From positions 102,229-166,228 of the forward strand of contig NZ_BSTS01000015.1 in NCBI RefSeq assembly GCF_030269665.1: 64,000 bases of DNA, in the 5' to 3' direction. Both the position numbers and the translations under genes were made by a program. Positions 17,367 to 27,368 of this stretch are shown one piece after another (within the stretch, counting starts at the first letter, position 1; every line of letters starts with the position of its first letter). The notes beneath the pieces are model-generated. The model saw only the letters and a program-made list of their open reading frames with translations. It made no database searches and was not told where the DNA came from. Source of the DNA: Actinomycetospora sp. NBRC 106375. Its GTDB lineage: Bacteria; Actinomycetota; Actinomycetes; Mycobacteriales; Pseudonocardiaceae.

Positions 17367-19115
17367 TCAGTAGGCGCCGTCCCCGCGGAACACCGCGGAG
17401 ACCGTCTTCCACATGATCACCAGGTCCATCGCGGGCGACCAGTTCTCCACGTAGCGCAGGTCGAGGCGGACCGACTCCTCCCAGGAGAGGTCCGACCGGC
17501 CGCTGACCTGCCAGAGGCCGGTCATGCCCGGGCGCACGAGGAACTTGCGCTTGGCGGCGTCCGTGTAGGCCTCGATCTCGCCGGGCAGCGGCGGGCGCGG
17601 GCCGACCAGCGACATCGAGCCGCCGAGGACGTTGAGCAGCTGCGGCAGCTCGTCGAGCGAGTACCGGCGCAGCAGCTGGCCGATGCGGGTGACCCTCGGG
17701 TCCCTGCGGAGCTTGAACAGCGGCCCGGAGCCGTCGTTCGTGCCGGCCAGGAGGTTCTCCCGCAGCTTGTCGGCGTCCGGCACCATCGACCGGAACTTGA
17801 TCATCTTGAAGGTCCGCCCGCGCTGACCGACACGGGTCTGGCGGTAGAACACCGGACCCCCGTCGAGCTTGACGATCAGCGCGATCACCGCGAACACCGG
17901 CAGCAGCACGAGCAGGATCGCCGCGGTCGTGATCCGGTCGAACATCAGCTTGAACACCCGCGGGACGCCCGACAGGCGCGGCTCGGTGAGGCGCAGCAGC
18001 GGCAGCCCGTCGACGGGCGCGACGTGCAGTCGCGGGCCCGCGACCTCCATGAGGCCCGGGTCGACCACCAGCTCGGAGCCGGTGCCCTCGAGATCCCACG
18101 CGAGGCGGTGCAGGCGCTTGGGGCTCCAGCCGGGCGTCGGGGCCACGGCGACCACGCCGTAGCGCCCGCTGCCGACGCTGGTGGACAGGTCGTCGAGGTC
18201 GCCGATGACCGGGACGCCGGCCACGTGGCCCTGCCCCTCCTCGCCGAGCCCGGTCGGGGTGCAGGCCCCGATGACGACCCAGCCCATGTGCGGCACGCGG
18301 CGGGTGCGCTCGATGAGGTCGCGCACGGCCTGCTCGGTGCCGACGGCGAGCACCGGGAGCATCCCGCGCCCGCGCTTGCGGGCCTGGTGCAGCCAGCGGC
18401 GCAACATGTAGCGGCCCGCCATCGCGACGAGCCCGGCGACCGGGAGGACGCCGAACACCCAGGGGCGGACGCCCAGGCGCTCGAAGGCGAGCCCGCCGAG
18501 GCCCAGGACGATCGCCGCGGAGACGAACGCCCGGATCAGGCGGCTCCACTCCTCGGCGCCCTGGCCGAGCGTGCGGGGGTCCCAGGCACGGCACGCGACG
18601 ATCGCCAGCGGCACGACCACCGCGACGATGCCGGCCAGCGTCCACGGATTCGAGCTCCACGGTGCCTCGGTGCCCTCGCCGAAACCGATGAGGGCACCGA
18701 GGAGGACGCAGACCGCGAGCGTCGCCATGTCCGAGGCCGCCACCGCGAGCGCGAACTTGCGCTGCCAGCTGGTCGCGACCGCCACGCTGCCCGGCTGCTC
18801 CGGGCCCTCGTCCTCCCAGATGCGCACGAACCCCGGCGCCGTGGGCGCTGGTTCGACGAAGACATCGGGCTCCGGGGTCGCCGGCGCGGCGACCGCCATC
18901 CCGAGGTCGTCGGCCAGCTCCTCGGCGGGCGTGCGCACATCGTGCTGCTCGCCGAGCTCTGCTCGTCCGTTCGTCACGTCGCCCCCGTCGTGGGTTGCAG
19001 GGTGGGGGTCCACCCCTCGCACCTCGTCGGCATGGACAGCCTTCCTCGGACGTGAGACGTCCGAGTCGGCCTCGGGTTGCCCCGAGCCACGGACGTGATC
19101 CGGCACCGGCAACAC
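17367..19115 (-). CDS. Polyprenyl-phosphate sugar-1-phosphate transferase (WcaJ/CpsE type), initiating enzyme
   Basis: Up to 582 residues. Four or five N-terminal helices (SDMATLAVCVLLGALIGFG and after) lead to a CoA-binding-like Rossmann domain (VLAVGTEQAVRDLIERTRR), then a further helix and the catalytic bacterial sugar transferase domain: DGGPVFYRQTRVGQRGRTF, KMIKFRSM, LDELPQLLNVLGG, LVGPRPPLPGE and PGMTGLWQVSGRSDLS. It moves sugar-1-phosphate from an NDP-sugar to undecaprenyl phosphate, starting repeat-unit synthesis. The start is uncertain: GTG at 19,115 or 19,106 follow GGAGAGG, but a GTG at 18,977 gives a 536-residue protein with less unconserved leader. It heads the five-gene operon that makes the modified sugar. 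Confidence 0.85.
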   Translation of the reverse strand: MLPVPDHVRGSGQPEADSDVSRPRKAVHADEVRGVDPHPATHDGGDVTNGRAELGEQHDVRTPAEELADDLGMAVAAPATPEPDVFVEPAPTAPGFVRIWEDEGPEQPGSVAVATSWQRKFALAVAASDMATLAVCVLLGALIGFGEGTEAPWSSNPWTLAGIVAVVVPLAIVACRAWDPRTLGQGAEEWSRLIRAFVSAAIVLGLGGLAFERLGVRPWVFGVLPVAGLVAMAGRYMLRRWLHQARKRGRGMLPVLAVGTEQAVRDLIERTRRVPHMGWVVIGACTPTGLGEEGQGHVAGVPVIGDLDDLSTSVGSGRYGVVAVAPTPGWSPKRLHRLAWDLEGTGSELVVDPGLMEVAGPRLHVAPVDGLPLLRLTEPRLSGVPRVFKLMFDRITTAAILLVLLPVFAVIALIVKLDGGPVFYRQTRVGQRGRTFKMIKFRSMVPDADKLRENLLAGTNDGSGPLFKLRRDPRVTRIGQLLRRYSLDELPQLLNVLGGSMSLVGPRPPLPGEIEAYTDAAKRKFLVRPGMTGLWQVSGRSDLSWEESVRLDLRYVENWSPAMDLVIMWKTVSAVFRGDGAY

Positions 19116-19517
19116 CCCCTCTCCACAACGCGACCGACGGGCGGGAGGTCACGAGCACACGGCGCCGACTGCCCGGACGGGCGACCGGCCCCGCGGCAGG
19201 ACGCATCCTCCCGTACAGGTCCCGCGAGCCCTGTCGCCGGTGGTCACCCCCATGGCAGCAATGGCGGCGACCAGCCCGGCGGTACCCCTCCGATGATCGT
19301 CGCCGGGAGATCGAGATCACGTGCCGAGTGCTCGTCACCGCCGTCCGACGTCGGCTTCACCTCGGCGCTGGGTATCGTCGAATGCGGGGCGCGCACCGTT
19401 ACGTACGAGGCGTGGTCGAGCGCACCACGCGCGCCCTGGCGTCGACACCGCCCGGCACCCGGTCGATCACCAGGGTTGGAGCCCAGTTTGCGGAGCACCC
19501 CCGCCGTCCCGCGTCAC
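19116..19517. promoter_or_regulatory. Divergent intergenic region, initiating transferase / lyase-like gene
   Basis: 402 bases between divergent genes. It should hold the promoters of the sugar operon (minus) and of the lyase-like gene (plus). A TTACGTACG segment near 19,398-19,406 contains a TACGTA palindrome. I see no ORF with coding character and no clear -10/-35 pair. Confidence 0.3.
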
Positions 19518-20435
19518 ATGACACGTCGCGGGCTCGTCGGCTCCGCGGTTGCCGTCGCGCTCGCACTCGGACTCCTCGTCCTCATCAGCGCCGCGCCGGC
19601 CCTCGCATCGTCGCCGACGCCGTCGAACAATGCCCCGATCTGGGTCTTGCCGCCCTCCGGCAACCTGTTCTCGGGCTTCTCGCGCAACGACTACGACGAG
19701 CAGGACGGGTCGCCGCAACAGGTCCGTTCACCCGACAAGCCGGGACAGGACGCCGTCGAGTTCGACATCCCGGGCGGCGCCCAGCGCTCGGAGATGCAGC
19801 CCCGGATTCCCAACCAGGTCGAGGGCGACGTCCAGTACTACACCTATGGGGCGCTGCTCGCGCCCGACTTCCCGACCGACACGAGGACCTGGCAGCTCAT
19901 CCTGCAGTGGCACCACTTCGCCGACTCGGGATCGCCGCCGGTGGCCGTCGAGGTCCGGGACGGTCGCCTGATGCTCGCGGCGGAAGGAACCGACCTTCAG
20001 GACCTCGGTCCCGTAAGCGGTGGCGATCGCGTGGACCTGACCCTGCGGATCGCGTTCTCCCGCGATCCCGACCAGGGAACGGTGGACGTGTGGCGCGACG
20101 GCCGCCAGGTCCTGGTGGGCTACCACCCTCCGAGCGGCACGTTGCTCGACAACGCCGACTACCTGAAGGTCGGCATCTATCGCGACACCTCGATCGACGC
20201 CCCGGGGAATCTGTGGCTCGACGAGCTACGGGTCGGGCCCACTCTCGCCTCCGTCCAATCGCCGGGCTCGCCATCCGCGGCCATCCCGACCGAGAGCGAT
20301 CCGACCAGCGGGCCTTCGGGCGGGGGCCGAGGCGGGTCGTCCGAGACGATCCTGTGGGTGGCCGGCGGCCTGCTCCTCGTCGTCGTGCTGTCCACGGCGG
20401 GCTCGCTGCACCATCGGCGCCGCAGCCGCAGCTGA
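19518..20435 (+). CDS. Membrane-anchored polysaccharide lyase-like protein (heparin lyase I-type fold)
   Basis: 305 residues from ATG at 19,518. A signal peptide (AVALALGLLVLISAAPALA) precedes a beta-jelly-roll domain with GGAQRSEMQ, WQLILQWHHFADSG and YLKVGIYRD, the same three landmarks seen in the protein at 7937-8776. A Ser/Pro/Gly-rich linker then leads to a C-terminal helix (TILWVAGGLLLVVVLSTAG) and an Arg-rich tail, an anchor in the membrane. So it probably faces outward on the cell surface. Lyases of this fold cut uronic-acid glycans by beta-elimination; here it may trim the polymer made by the neighbouring genes. Its ribosome site is weak, so the exact start is less certain. Confidence 0.7.
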   Translation: MTRRGLVGSAVAVALALGLLVLISAAPALASSPTPSNNAPIWVLPPSGNLFSGFSRNDYDEQDGSPQQVRSPDKPGQDAVEFDIPGGAQRSEMQPRIPNQVEGDVQYYTYGALLAPDFPTDTRTWQLILQWHHFADSGSPPVAVEVRDGRLMLAAEGTDLQDLGPVSGGDRVDLTLRIAFSRDPDQGTVDVWRDGRQVLVGYHPPSGTLLDNADYLKVGIYRDTSIDAPGNLWLDELRVGPTLASVQSPGSPSAAIPTESDPTSGPSGGGRGGSSETILWVAGGLLLVVVLSTAGSLHHRRRSRS

Positions 20436-20519
20436 CTCAACGCCAACGGCGCCAGACCCGCGGCTGAGAAGCGGGCCCTCCTGCGTGGGACCATGGCGGG
20501 GTCCCGCGGCAGCGGGCGA

Positions 20520-20590
20520 TCCGCCGTGGTGTAAGGGCAACACCTCGGATTTTGGTTCCGATGATCCTGGTTCGAATCCAGGCGGCGGAG
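20520..20590 (+). tRNA. tRNA-Gln (anticodon UUG)
   Basis: Cloverleaf folds by eye: acceptor arms TCCGCCG (20,520-20,526) and CGGCGGA (20,583-20,589), anticodon stem TCGGA/TCCGA with loop TTTTGGT and anticodon TTG at 20,552-20,554, T-arm CCTGG-TTCGAAT-CCAGG. The CCA end is not encoded. A tRNA-Gln next to glmU is also found in mycobacteria. Confidence 0.95.
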
Positions 20591-20609
20591 CGGTGCGCCC
20601 GGCGGTCGC

Positions 20610-21377
20610 TCAGTGCTCCGGCGACGACCCCACGCGCGGCAGGACGTCGGTCGGCCTCTCCCGCGGGTCGAACGCCCGCGGGTCCGGGCCCGGATCGTGG
20701 ACGACGTCCGCGAACGCGTCCACCGCGAGGGCGACGCCGAGCACCACGGCGACCGCGACCCCGAGCGCGCCGAGGGTGTCGGTCGGGTAGTGGATCCCAC
20801 GCACCACCAGCGAGAGGCCGACCGCGACGACGAGGGCCGCGAGCCCGGCGACCGCGCACAGCCGCAGCGCGCGCGGCAGGGTCGGCAGGCCGAGCACGAG
20901 CACCGCGCAGGTCACGGCGATCGAGGCCACCGACGTCGTGTGCCCGCTGGGGAACGCCAGCTCGCCGCCGCGCGTGCGCTCGACCAACGGCTTGAGCACC
21001 AGCGACGTCACGACCATCGCCGTCGTCGGACCGGCGAGCACGAGGCCCAGGCCGCGCCCGCGGCGCAGGTACCAGGCCAGCGGCGCCAGCAGCAGGAGCG
21101 CGACGACCACCGGGAGCGGGCCGCCGAGCGCGGCGAACCCCCGCGCGAGGGAGTGGGCGATCCCGGGCTGGTCGTCGAGGACCTCGGTGATCCGGGTGTC
21201 GGCGCGACCGGCCCCCGAGTCGCCGGCGTACCGCCAGCCGAGCACGGCGGTGATCGCCGCCGCGACGCCGATGGCGATCACCACGCGGCGGCGCACCGCC
21301 GCCACCACGAGGGGTGTGCGGCCGTCGGGGACCAGGCCGGACGGACCGGGGGACGAGCCCATGATCGAGCGCGGCAT
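20610..21377 (-). CDS. PAP2-family membrane phosphatase
   Basis: 255 residues with about six membrane helices. The three phosphatase motifs are present: KPLVERTR (KxxxxxxRP-type), PSGH in FPSGHTTS, and LVVRGIHYPTD (conserved Arg, catalytic His and Asp). Such enzymes remove phosphate from lipid phosphates, including phosphatidic acid or undecaprenyl diphosphate. It lies convergent to the tRNA-Gln, without an obvious operon partner. ATG at 21,377 was chosen over a TTG at 21,386; a second ATG at 21,362 is also possible, since no ribosome site is clear. A role in recycling undecaprenyl diphosphate for the nearby polysaccharide or wall genes is possible but unproven. Confidence 0.82.
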   Translation of the reverse strand: MPRSIMGSSPGPSGLVPDGRTPLVVAAVRRRVVIAIGVAAAITAVLGWRYAGDSGAGRADTRITEVLDDQPGIAHSLARGFAALGGPLPVVVALLLLAPLAWYLRRGRGLGLVLAGPTTAMVVTSLVLKPLVERTRGGELAFPSGHTTSVASIAVTCAVLVLGLPTLPRALRLCAVAGLAALVVAVGLSLVVRGIHYPTDTLGALGVAVAVVLGVALAVDAFADVVHDPGPDPRAFDPRERPTDVLPRVGSSPEH

Positions 21378-21540
21378 GGGCGGCAAGGATGCCGTACCCC
21401 CGGGGTGGGTTCAGCGGCCTCCCCGCGACGGAGGACAGTGACGTCCGACGGTCGGCGCAGCGTCAACGCCGGGGCGCACCGAACCGCCCGATCGTCGGAC
21501 GCCGGACCCCGACGGGGTCGCGCGGAGCCGGAGGTGGGCG

Positions 21541-23181
21541 ATGCTCCCGGGTCGCACGACGGTCGCGCCCGATCCCGCCGCGCGCCGGGACGAGCTGGTC
21601 GGGCGCGCCGGCGCCGCCACGCTCGCCGCCACGCGGGTGCCCGCCCCCGACCCGTGGGGCAGCCTCGCCGTCCTCGACGCCCTGCTCGACGAGGCGCGCG
21701 TCCAGGGCGATCCGGGGCTGCACGCCCTGGTGCTGCGGCAGACCCTGGTCGCCCGCGTCCTGCTGGCCGCCGCGCCGGACGGCCCCGCGCTCGACCACGC
21801 CGACGAGCGCGGGCTCGACGAGCTGATCGCCCTGAGCGCCGACCACGGCCTGACGCTCTTCGGCGCCGACGCCCAGATGCTCGTGGCGCGCCGCGCGCTG
21901 CTCGGCGACGACGAGGACGCCGCGCTCGCGGCGGTCTCGGCGGGCCTGGCGCACCTCGAGGAGCCGGTCCTGACCGACCTCGCCCCGACCGTCGCCGAGC
22001 ACCACCGCAACGTGTGCTGCTCGCGGCGCCTGGCCGCGAGCACCCTGGTCTCGCTCGGGATGCACGACCTCGCCGAGCCGCTGCTGGAGGAGGCCGGGGC
22101 CGGGGACCCGTCCCGGGAGAGCGGCGCCCTCGCCTACGAGCGGGTGCGCCTCGGCGTCTCCTGGGGCCTGCGCCTCGAGCGCGCCGGGCGTCGCGGCCAG
22201 GACCGGATGACCGGCGCGGCGGCCGTCGCCCAGGACATGCGCCGCCGGGCCGCGCCGGAGGAGCTGCCGCTGCTGCGGGCGGCGACGGTGCTCGCCCGGA
22301 CCGCGCCCGGGGTCGCGACGACCGCCGCCGCGCGCCAGGCCTCCCGCCGCGACGCCGAGGCCCTCGCCCGTGGCGACCTCGTCTCGTCCCAGCACGACCG
22401 GCTGGTGACGCACCTGGCCGCCGCGCGCGCGCTCGAGCACGCCGGCGACACCGAGGCGGCGGCCGCCCTGCTCACCCGCCTGCGTGCGTGCCCGCCGCGG
22501 GGCGAGGCCAGCCTCATGCTCTCGGTGACCCGCGAGCTCGCCCGCCTGAGCGCGCGGCTCTCCGGGCCCGGCGGCGCGCCCTGCAGCGTCGACGCCGCCG
22601 TGCGCGACTACGTGGCCGACCTGGAGGAGGAGCTCTGGTCGCTGCACCGCGCCCGCGCGCTCTCCCTGCGGACGCGGCTCGCCCATGAGCGGCTGCGCCG
22701 CGAGCACGGACAGGTGGCCGCGCTGGCCCTGGCCGACCCGCTGACCGGTCTGCCCAACCGCCGCGCGCTGGACCGGTGCCTGTCCGAGGCGCTCGGCCCG
22801 GCCGTCGCGATGATCGACGTGGACGGCTTCAAGCAGATCAACGACACCGTCTCGCACACCCACGGCGACGAGGTGCTGCGCGGGGTCGCGGCGGCGCTGC
22901 GGTCGTCGCTGCGGGCCCCGGACCTGGTCGCCCGCTACGGCGGCGACGAGTTCGTCGTCGTCCTGCCCGACACCGCGGTGGACGACGCCGGCGCGGCGCT
23001 CGGGCGGGCCTGCCGCGCCGTCGCGGGGCTCGCGGGCGCCGGGGGCCGGGCGGTGACGCTGTCGGTCGGGGTGGTCGGGGCCCGTCCGGGCGAGCCCGTG
23101 GCCGCCGTGCTCGCCCGCGCGGACGCCGCGATGTACGCGGTCAAGCGGGCGGGCGGGAACGCGGTGCTCACGGAGGCCTGA
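21541..23181 (+). CDS. Diguanylate cyclase with unknown helical N-terminal domain
   Basis: 546 residues. The C-terminal domain (about 385-546) has [24 protein letters not shown] and an intact GGDEF at 467-471, so it should make cyclic di-GMP from two GTP. RAPD at 458-461, five residues before GGDEF, is the RxxD inhibitory site that binds product. The first 380 residues are Ala/Leu/Arg-rich and all-helical in appearance, with repeats spaced like TPR or ARM helices, and no sensor domain I recognise. A short coiled segment (about 360-385) links the two. No membrane helix is visible, so it is a cytoplasmic enzyme responding to an unknown signal. Confidence 0.85.
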   Translation: MLPGRTTVAPDPAARRDELVGRAGAATLAATRVPAPDPWGSLAVLDALLDEARVQGDPGLHALVLRQTLVARVLLAAAPDGPALDHADERGLDELIALSADHGLTLFGADAQMLVARRALLGDDEDAALAAVSAGLAHLEEPVLTDLAPTVAEHHRNVCCSRRLAASTLVSLGMHDLAEPLLEEAGAGDPSRESGALAYERVRLGVSWGLRLERAGRRGQDRMTGAAAVAQDMRRRAAPEELPLLRAATVLARTAPGVATTAAARQASRRDAEALARGDLVSSQHDRLVTHLAAARALEHAGDTEAAAALLTRLRACPPRGEASLMLSVTRELARLSARLSGPGGAPCSVDAAVRDYVADLEEELWSLHRARALSLRTRLAHERLRREHGQVAALALADPLTGLPNRRALDRCLSEALGPAVAMIDVDGFKQINDTVSHTHGDEVLRGVAAALRSSLRAPDLVARYGGDEFVVVLPDTAVDDAGAALGRACRAVAGLAGAGGRAVTLSVGVVGARPGEPVAAVLARADAAMYAVKRAGGNAVLTEA

Positions 23182-23314
23182 CCGAGGGCGGTGCCCGGCG
23201 CGCGGGGCCGCCCGGCGCACACCCCGCCGGACCGGCGGCGCAGCGGTCGTAGGATCGGCCCGCGAGCCCCGGACCCGGGGCCGGCCCGCGCACGAGTGGG
23301 AGCCAGAAGAGCCG

Positions 23315-24790
23315 ATGCCGCCGAGCCCGACCGCCGTCGTCGTCCTCGCCGCCGGTGAGGGCACCCGGATGAACTCGGCCACCCCGAAGGTCCTGCACCC
23401 CGTCGGCGGGCGCACCCTGCTCGGGCACGCCGTGCACGCGGCCGCGGGCACCACGCCGGACCACCTCGTCGTCGTGGTCGGCCACGAGCGCGAGCAGGTC
23501 GGCGGCCACGTCCTCGGGCTCGCCGCGGAGGTCGACCGCGAGGTCCTCACCGCGGTGCAGGACCGCCGCCGGGGCACCGGGCACGCCGTCGCGTGCGGCG
23601 TCTCCCGGCTGCCGAGCGACCTCACCGGCACCGTGCTCGTCTCCTACGGCGACGTCCCGCTGCTGGACACGGCGACGATGCGCGCGCTGCAGGCCGAGCA
23701 CGCCGACGGGGACTACGCGGTGACGCTGCTCACCGCCGAGCTCGACGACCCGAGCGGGTACGGCCGCGTCGTCCGGGACGACGACAACCAGGTCGTCGCG
23801 ATCGTCGAGCACCGTGACGCGGCGCTCGAGCAGCTCGCGATCACCGAGGTGAACTCCGGCGTCTACGCCTTCGACCTCGCCTTCCTCCGCGAGGCGCTCG
23901 AGCGCCTCGACACCCACAACGCCCAGGGCGAGCTCTACCTCACCGACGTCGTCGCGACCGCCGCCCGCGAGGGTCGCGGCGTCGGCGCCGTCGAGACCGC
24001 GGACCCGTGGCTGGTCTCCGGGGTCAACGACCGCGTGCAGATGTCCGAGCTCGGCGCGGAGCTCAACCGCCGCCTGCTCGAGCGCTGGATGCGCGCCGGC
24101 GTCACCGTCGTCGACCCGCGCTCGACCTGGGTGGACGTGGGGGTGCGCCTCGAGCGCGACGTCACGCTGCACCCGGGCACCCAGCTGCACGGGCGGACCG
24201 CGGTCGCCGAGGGCGCCACGATCGGACCGGACACCACGCTCACCGACGTCACCGTCGGCGAGCGGGCCGCCGTCGTGCGCACCCACGGGTCGTCGTCGCG
24301 GATCGGCCCGGAGACCTCGGTGGGCCCGTTCGCCTACCTGCGACCCGGTGTCGAGCTCGACGCCCGCGGCAAGATCGGGACGTTCGTCGAGGTCAAGAAC
24401 GCCCGCATCGGCGAGGGCAGCAAGGTCCCGCACCTGACCTACGTCGGCGATGCGACGATCGGCGAGAGCAGCAACATCGGCGCCTCGTCGGTGTTCGTCA
24501 ACTACGACGGCGTCACCAAGCACCGCACCGTCGTGGGATCGCACGTGCGCACGGGCTCGGACAACACGTTCGTCGCCCCGGTGCAGATCGGCGACGGCGC
24601 CTACACCGGCGCCGGCACGGTCGTCCGCGAGGACGTGCCCCCCGGGGCGCTGGCCGTGTCGTCGGGGCCGCACCGCAACATCGAGGGCTGGGTGACCAGG
24701 AAGCGCCCGGGCACCGCCGCCGCCCAGGCGGCCGAGGCCGCGCAGAAGGCGGCGGACGCCGACGAGCGAACCACGCAGGAGGACCCGTGA
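23315..24790 (+). CDS. glmU: Bifunctional UDP-GlcNAc pyrophosphorylase / glucosamine-1-phosphate acetyltransferase
   Basis: 491 residues. [21 protein letters not shown] is the uridyltransferase nucleotide loop (LAAGxGTRM), with a [11 protein letters not shown] segment and YGDVPLL for UTP and metal binding. The C-terminal half is a left-handed beta-helix with hexapeptide repeats (for example IGENSSIGASSVF-type text near 24,470-24,500) that acetylates GlcN-1-P. It makes UDP-GlcNAc for peptidoglycan and other glycans. The tail from about residue 460 is Ala/Glu-rich, as in mycobacterial GlmU. ATG at 23,315 is the only start upstream of LAAGEG. The stop overlaps prs (GTGA). Confidence 0.96.
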   Translation: MPPSPTAVVVLAAGEGTRMNSATPKVLHPVGGRTLLGHAVHAAAGTTPDHLVVVVGHEREQVGGHVLGLAAEVDREVLTAVQDRRRGTGHAVACGVSRLPSDLTGTVLVSYGDVPLLDTATMRALQAEHADGDYAVTLLTAELDDPSGYGRVVRDDDNQVVAIVEHRDAALEQLAITEVNSGVYAFDLAFLREALERLDTHNAQGELYLTDVVATAAREGRGVGAVETADPWLVSGVNDRVQMSELGAELNRRLLERWMRAGVTVVDPRSTWVDVGVRLERDVTLHPGTQLHGRTAVAEGATIGPDTTLTDVTVGERAAVVRTHGSSSRIGPETSVGPFAYLRPGVELDARGKIGTFVEVKNARIGEGSKVPHLTYVGDATIGESSNIGASSVFVNYDGVTKHRTVVGSHVRTGSDNTFVAPVQIGDGAYTGAGTVVREDVPPGALAVSSGPHRNIEGWVTRKRPGTAAAQAAEAAQKAADADERTTQEDP

Positions 24791-25770
24791 CCGTCAGCAT
24801 GTCGTCGACCCCGAAGAAGAGCCTCATGCTCTTCTCCGGGCGGGCCCACCCGGAGCTCGCGGAGGAGATCGCCAAGGAACTGGACGTGTCGATCACGCCG
24901 CAGTCGGCGTACGACTTCGCCAACGGCGAGATCTTCGTCCGCTTCCAGGAATCGGTCCGCGGGTCCGACGCCTTCGTGATCCAGAGCCACACGGCGCCGA
25001 TCAACCAGTGGATCATGGAGCAGCTCATCATGATCGACGCCCTGAAGCGGGCGTCGGCCAAGCGCATCACGGCGGTCGTGCCGTTCTACGGCTACGCCCG
25101 GCAGGACAAGAAGCACCGGGGCCGCGAGCCGATCTCGGCCCGCCTGATCGCGGACATGCTCAAGACCGCCGGCGCGCACCGGATCATGACGATCGACCTG
25201 CACACCGACCAGATCCAGGGCTTCTTCGACGGTCCCGTCGACCACCTGCTGGCCAACAAGGTCCTCGCCGAGCACCTGCGCGACACCTACGCCGACCACG
25301 ACCTCGCCGTCGTCGCGCCCGACTCCGGCCGCGTCCGCGTCGCCGAGAAGTGGGCGGACATGATGGGCGGCGTCCCGCTGGCCTTCATCCACAAGACCCG
25401 CGACAAGACGCGCCCCAACGAGGTCGCCGCCAACCGCGTCGTCGGTGACGTCGCCGGGCGCTGCTGCATCCTCGTCGACGACATGATCGACACCGGCGGC
25501 ACGATCGCCAAGGCCACCGAGGCGCTCCTCAACGACGGGGCCTCCGACGTCGTCATCGCCGCCACCCACGGCGTGCTCTCCGGCCCGGCCGTCGAGCGGC
25601 TGTCGACCTGCGGGGCGCGCGAGGTCATCGTCACCAACACACTCCCGATCCCGGACGAGAAGCGCTTCCCGACGCTGACCGTCCTCTCCATCGCCCCGGT
25701 GATCGCCCGCGCGGTGCGCGAGGTCTTCGAGGACGGTTCGGTGACGAACCTCTTCGACGGCAACGCCTGA
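24787..25770 (+). CDS. prs: Ribose-phosphate pyrophosphokinase
   Basis: 327 residues. [46 protein letters not shown] (ATP/ribose-5-phosphate contacts) and the PRPP loop [12 protein letters not shown] identify PRPP synthase, which makes PRPP for purine, pyrimidine, histidine and tryptophan synthesis and, in actinobacteria, decaprenyl-phosphoribose. GTG at 24,787 overlaps the glmU stop and has GAGGA upstream, so glmU-prs is an operon as in mycobacteria. Cytoplasmic. All catalytic motifs are intact. Confidence 0.97.
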   Translation: MTVSMSSTPKKSLMLFSGRAHPELAEEIAKELDVSITPQSAYDFANGEIFVRFQESVRGSDAFVIQSHTAPINQWIMEQLIMIDALKRASAKRITAVVPFYGYARQDKKHRGREPISARLIADMLKTAGAHRIMTIDLHTDQIQGFFDGPVDHLLANKVLAEHLRDTYADHDLAVVAPDSGRVRVAEKWADMMGGVPLAFIHKTRDKTRPNEVAANRVVGDVAGRCCILVDDMIDTGGTIAKATEALLNDGASDVVIAATHGVLSGPAVERLSTCGAREVIVTNTLPIPDEKRFPTLTVLSIAPVIARAVREVFEDGSVTNLFDGNA

Positions 25771-25775
25771 CGTCC

Positions 25776-26387
25776 GTGGGCCTCTGGGCCGAGCACGTCG
25801 TCCCGCGCGTCACCGACCTCGCCCTCGGCACCCCGGACGTGCGCGCGCTGCGCGAGCGGGCGCTCGCGCCGGCGCGGGGCGACGTCGTCGAGCTCGGCTT
25901 CGGCAGCGGCCCGACGCTGCCCCTCTACCCGGCGGCGGTGACGTCGGTGCGCGCGGTCGAGCCCTCGGCCGTGGCCCGGCGCCTCGCCGCCGAGCGGGTG
26001 GCCGCGGCGTCGGTACCCGTGACGTTCGTCGGCCTCGACGGCGCGGACCTCGACCTGCCCGACGCCGCCGCCGACACCGTCGTCAGCACGTTCAGCCTCT
26101 GCACCATCCCGGACGCCGACCGTACGCTGCGCGAGGTCCGCCGCGTCCTGCGCCCGGGCGGGCAGCTGCTCTTCCTCGAGCACGGCCTGTCCCCCGATCC
26201 GCGCACCGCCCGCTGGCAGCACCGCCTCGACGGTCTCCAGCAGCGCCTCTTCGCGGGGTGTCACCTCGTGCGACCCATCGACGAGCTGGTCCGCAGGGCC
26301 GGCCTGAACGTCACGAGCCTGGAGCACGACCGCCTCCGCGGCCCGGGCCCGATGTCGTATCTCTACCTCGGCGTCGCCACGCCCTGA
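25776..26387 (+). CDS. SAM-dependent methyltransferase (class I, Methyltransf_11 type)
   Basis: 203 residues. Motif I is VELGFGSGPTLPLYP, motif II-like FVGLDGADLDLPD, and the post-motifs STFSLCTIPD and LREVRRVLRPGGQLLFLEHG are typical of the UbiE/Methyltransf_11 group. GTG at 25,776 is only five bases after the prs stop, so it is probably co-transcribed with glmU-prs. The substrate is unknown; relatives act on small lipophilic molecules such as phospholipids or quinones. It ends before a large stem-loop that separates it from a convergent second methyltransferase. Confidence 0.8.
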   Translation: MGLWAEHVVPRVTDLALGTPDVRALRERALAPARGDVVELGFGSGPTLPLYPAAVTSVRAVEPSAVARRLAAERVAAASVPVTFVGLDGADLDLPDAAADTVVSTFSLCTIPDADRTLREVRRVLRPGGQLLFLEHGLSPDPRTARWQHRLDGLQQRLFAGCHLVRPIDELVRRAGLNVTSLEHDRLRGPGPMSYLYLGVATP

Positions 26388-26488
26388 TCGCGACGTCGTC
26401 GGGGAGATCAGGAGAGCGCTGTGCACCCTCGCGTGCCGCAGGAGGTGGATGACGCGCTCGTGATCTCCACGAGAGCCGTCGCCGCGGA

Positions 26489-26548
26489 GATCAGCAGGCG
26501 GAAAGGCACCCGCGACGGGTCCCGCGAGGTGCCCACGACCTGCTGATC
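26489..26548. terminator. Bidirectional terminator between convergent methyltransferase genes
   Basis: Nested stem: outer perfect 10-bp arms GATCAGCAGG (26,489-26,498) and CCTGCTGATC (26,539-26,548); inner GGCACCCGCG (26,505-26,514) pairs with CGCG plus GGTGCC (26,523-26,533, one bulged A). The rest of the 162-base gap holds only weak GATC-containing inverted repeats (for example TGATCTCC / GGAGATCA at 26,461-26,493). Confidence 0.7.
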
Positions 26549-26549
26549 G

Positions 26550-27194
26550 TCAGCGCGCCCGCCGCGCGAGCATCGCCGCCTGCGGCAACGGCTTCGCCCG
26601 CGAGTCCACCTCGGGCGCGCGCACCACCCGCGCGGTGACGTCGAACCCCGCCTCCACCAGCAGGTCCGCGACGGCGTCGGGCTGCAGGCGGCGGAAGTCC
26701 AGCGAGACGCGGTGCCCGAACGCCTCGTCGTGGTGCGAGACGTCGTCGCCGACCTGGAACCCCAGCAGCAGGCGCCCGCCCGGTCGCAGGACGCGGCGGA
26801 ACTCGGCGAGCACCGCCGGCAGCTCGGGACGCGGGACGTGGATGAGGGAGTACCAGGCGACGAGGCCGCCCAGCGAGGCGTCCGCGACGTCGAGGGCCGC
26901 CATGTCGCCGACGGCGAACGCGATCCCCGGGTGCTGGCGGCGTGCGAGCGCGACCATCGCCGGCGAGAGGTCGACGCCGCGGATCGCCACCCCGCAGGCG
27001 TGCAGGTGCGCGGTGACGCTGCCGGGCCCGCTGCCGGCCTCGAGGACGTCGCCCTCGACGAGCTCCGCGAACGCCCCGAGCACCGCGCGGTCGAGCGCCG
27101 AGCCCGCCAGCTCGTCGCGGAACTCCTCGGTGTAGGGCTCGGCGATCGCGTCGTAGCCGTCGCGGGTGGCGCGGCGGTCGGCCGGTTCCGTCAC
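26550..27194 (-). CDS. SAM-dependent methyltransferase (class I)
   Basis: 214 residues from GTG at 27,194. YDAIAEPYTEEF, then EAGSGPGSVTAHL (motif I), VGDMAALDVADASLGG and FRRVLRPGGRLLLGFQ form a standard Methyltransf_11/25 fold. It methylates an unknown small substrate with SAM. A much longer reading upstream to 28,145 exists in the same frame but runs antisense through rplY and is a shadow. Its promoter should lie in the 174 bases before rplY, which is divergent. It is not closely similar to the neighbour at 25,776-26,387 beyond the shared fold. Confidence 0.8.
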   Translation of the reverse strand: MTEPADRRATRDGYDAIAEPYTEEFRDELAGSALDRAVLGAFAELVEGDVLEAGSGPGSVTAHLHACGVAIRGVDLSPAMVALARRQHPGIAFAVGDMAALDVADASLGGLVAWYSLIHVPRPELPAVLAEFRRVLRPGGRLLLGFQVGDDVSHHDEAFGHRVSLDFRRLQPDAVADLLVEAGFDVTARVVRAPEVDSRAKPLPQAAMLARRAR

Positions 27195-27368
27195 GGCAGC
27201 GGACCCTAGGACGGGGCCACGACAGGCCCACCGGTATCGTGGGACCCGCACTTCGGCGAGGGCCGGTGGAGAGCACCGGCCGTGATCGACGCGGTGCGGC
27301 CTCTCCCGGTCCCCGGGTCCCGGCCGCGCGCGGCGCGCCGACCCGAGAGCGACACCAGGAGAGACACC

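Noticed and set aside
20520..20590. tRNA-Gln as an integration site of a mobile element
   Set aside because: No integrase, no repeated tRNA 3' end and no foreign-looking genes follow; glmU is adjacent to this tRNA in mycobacteria as well.
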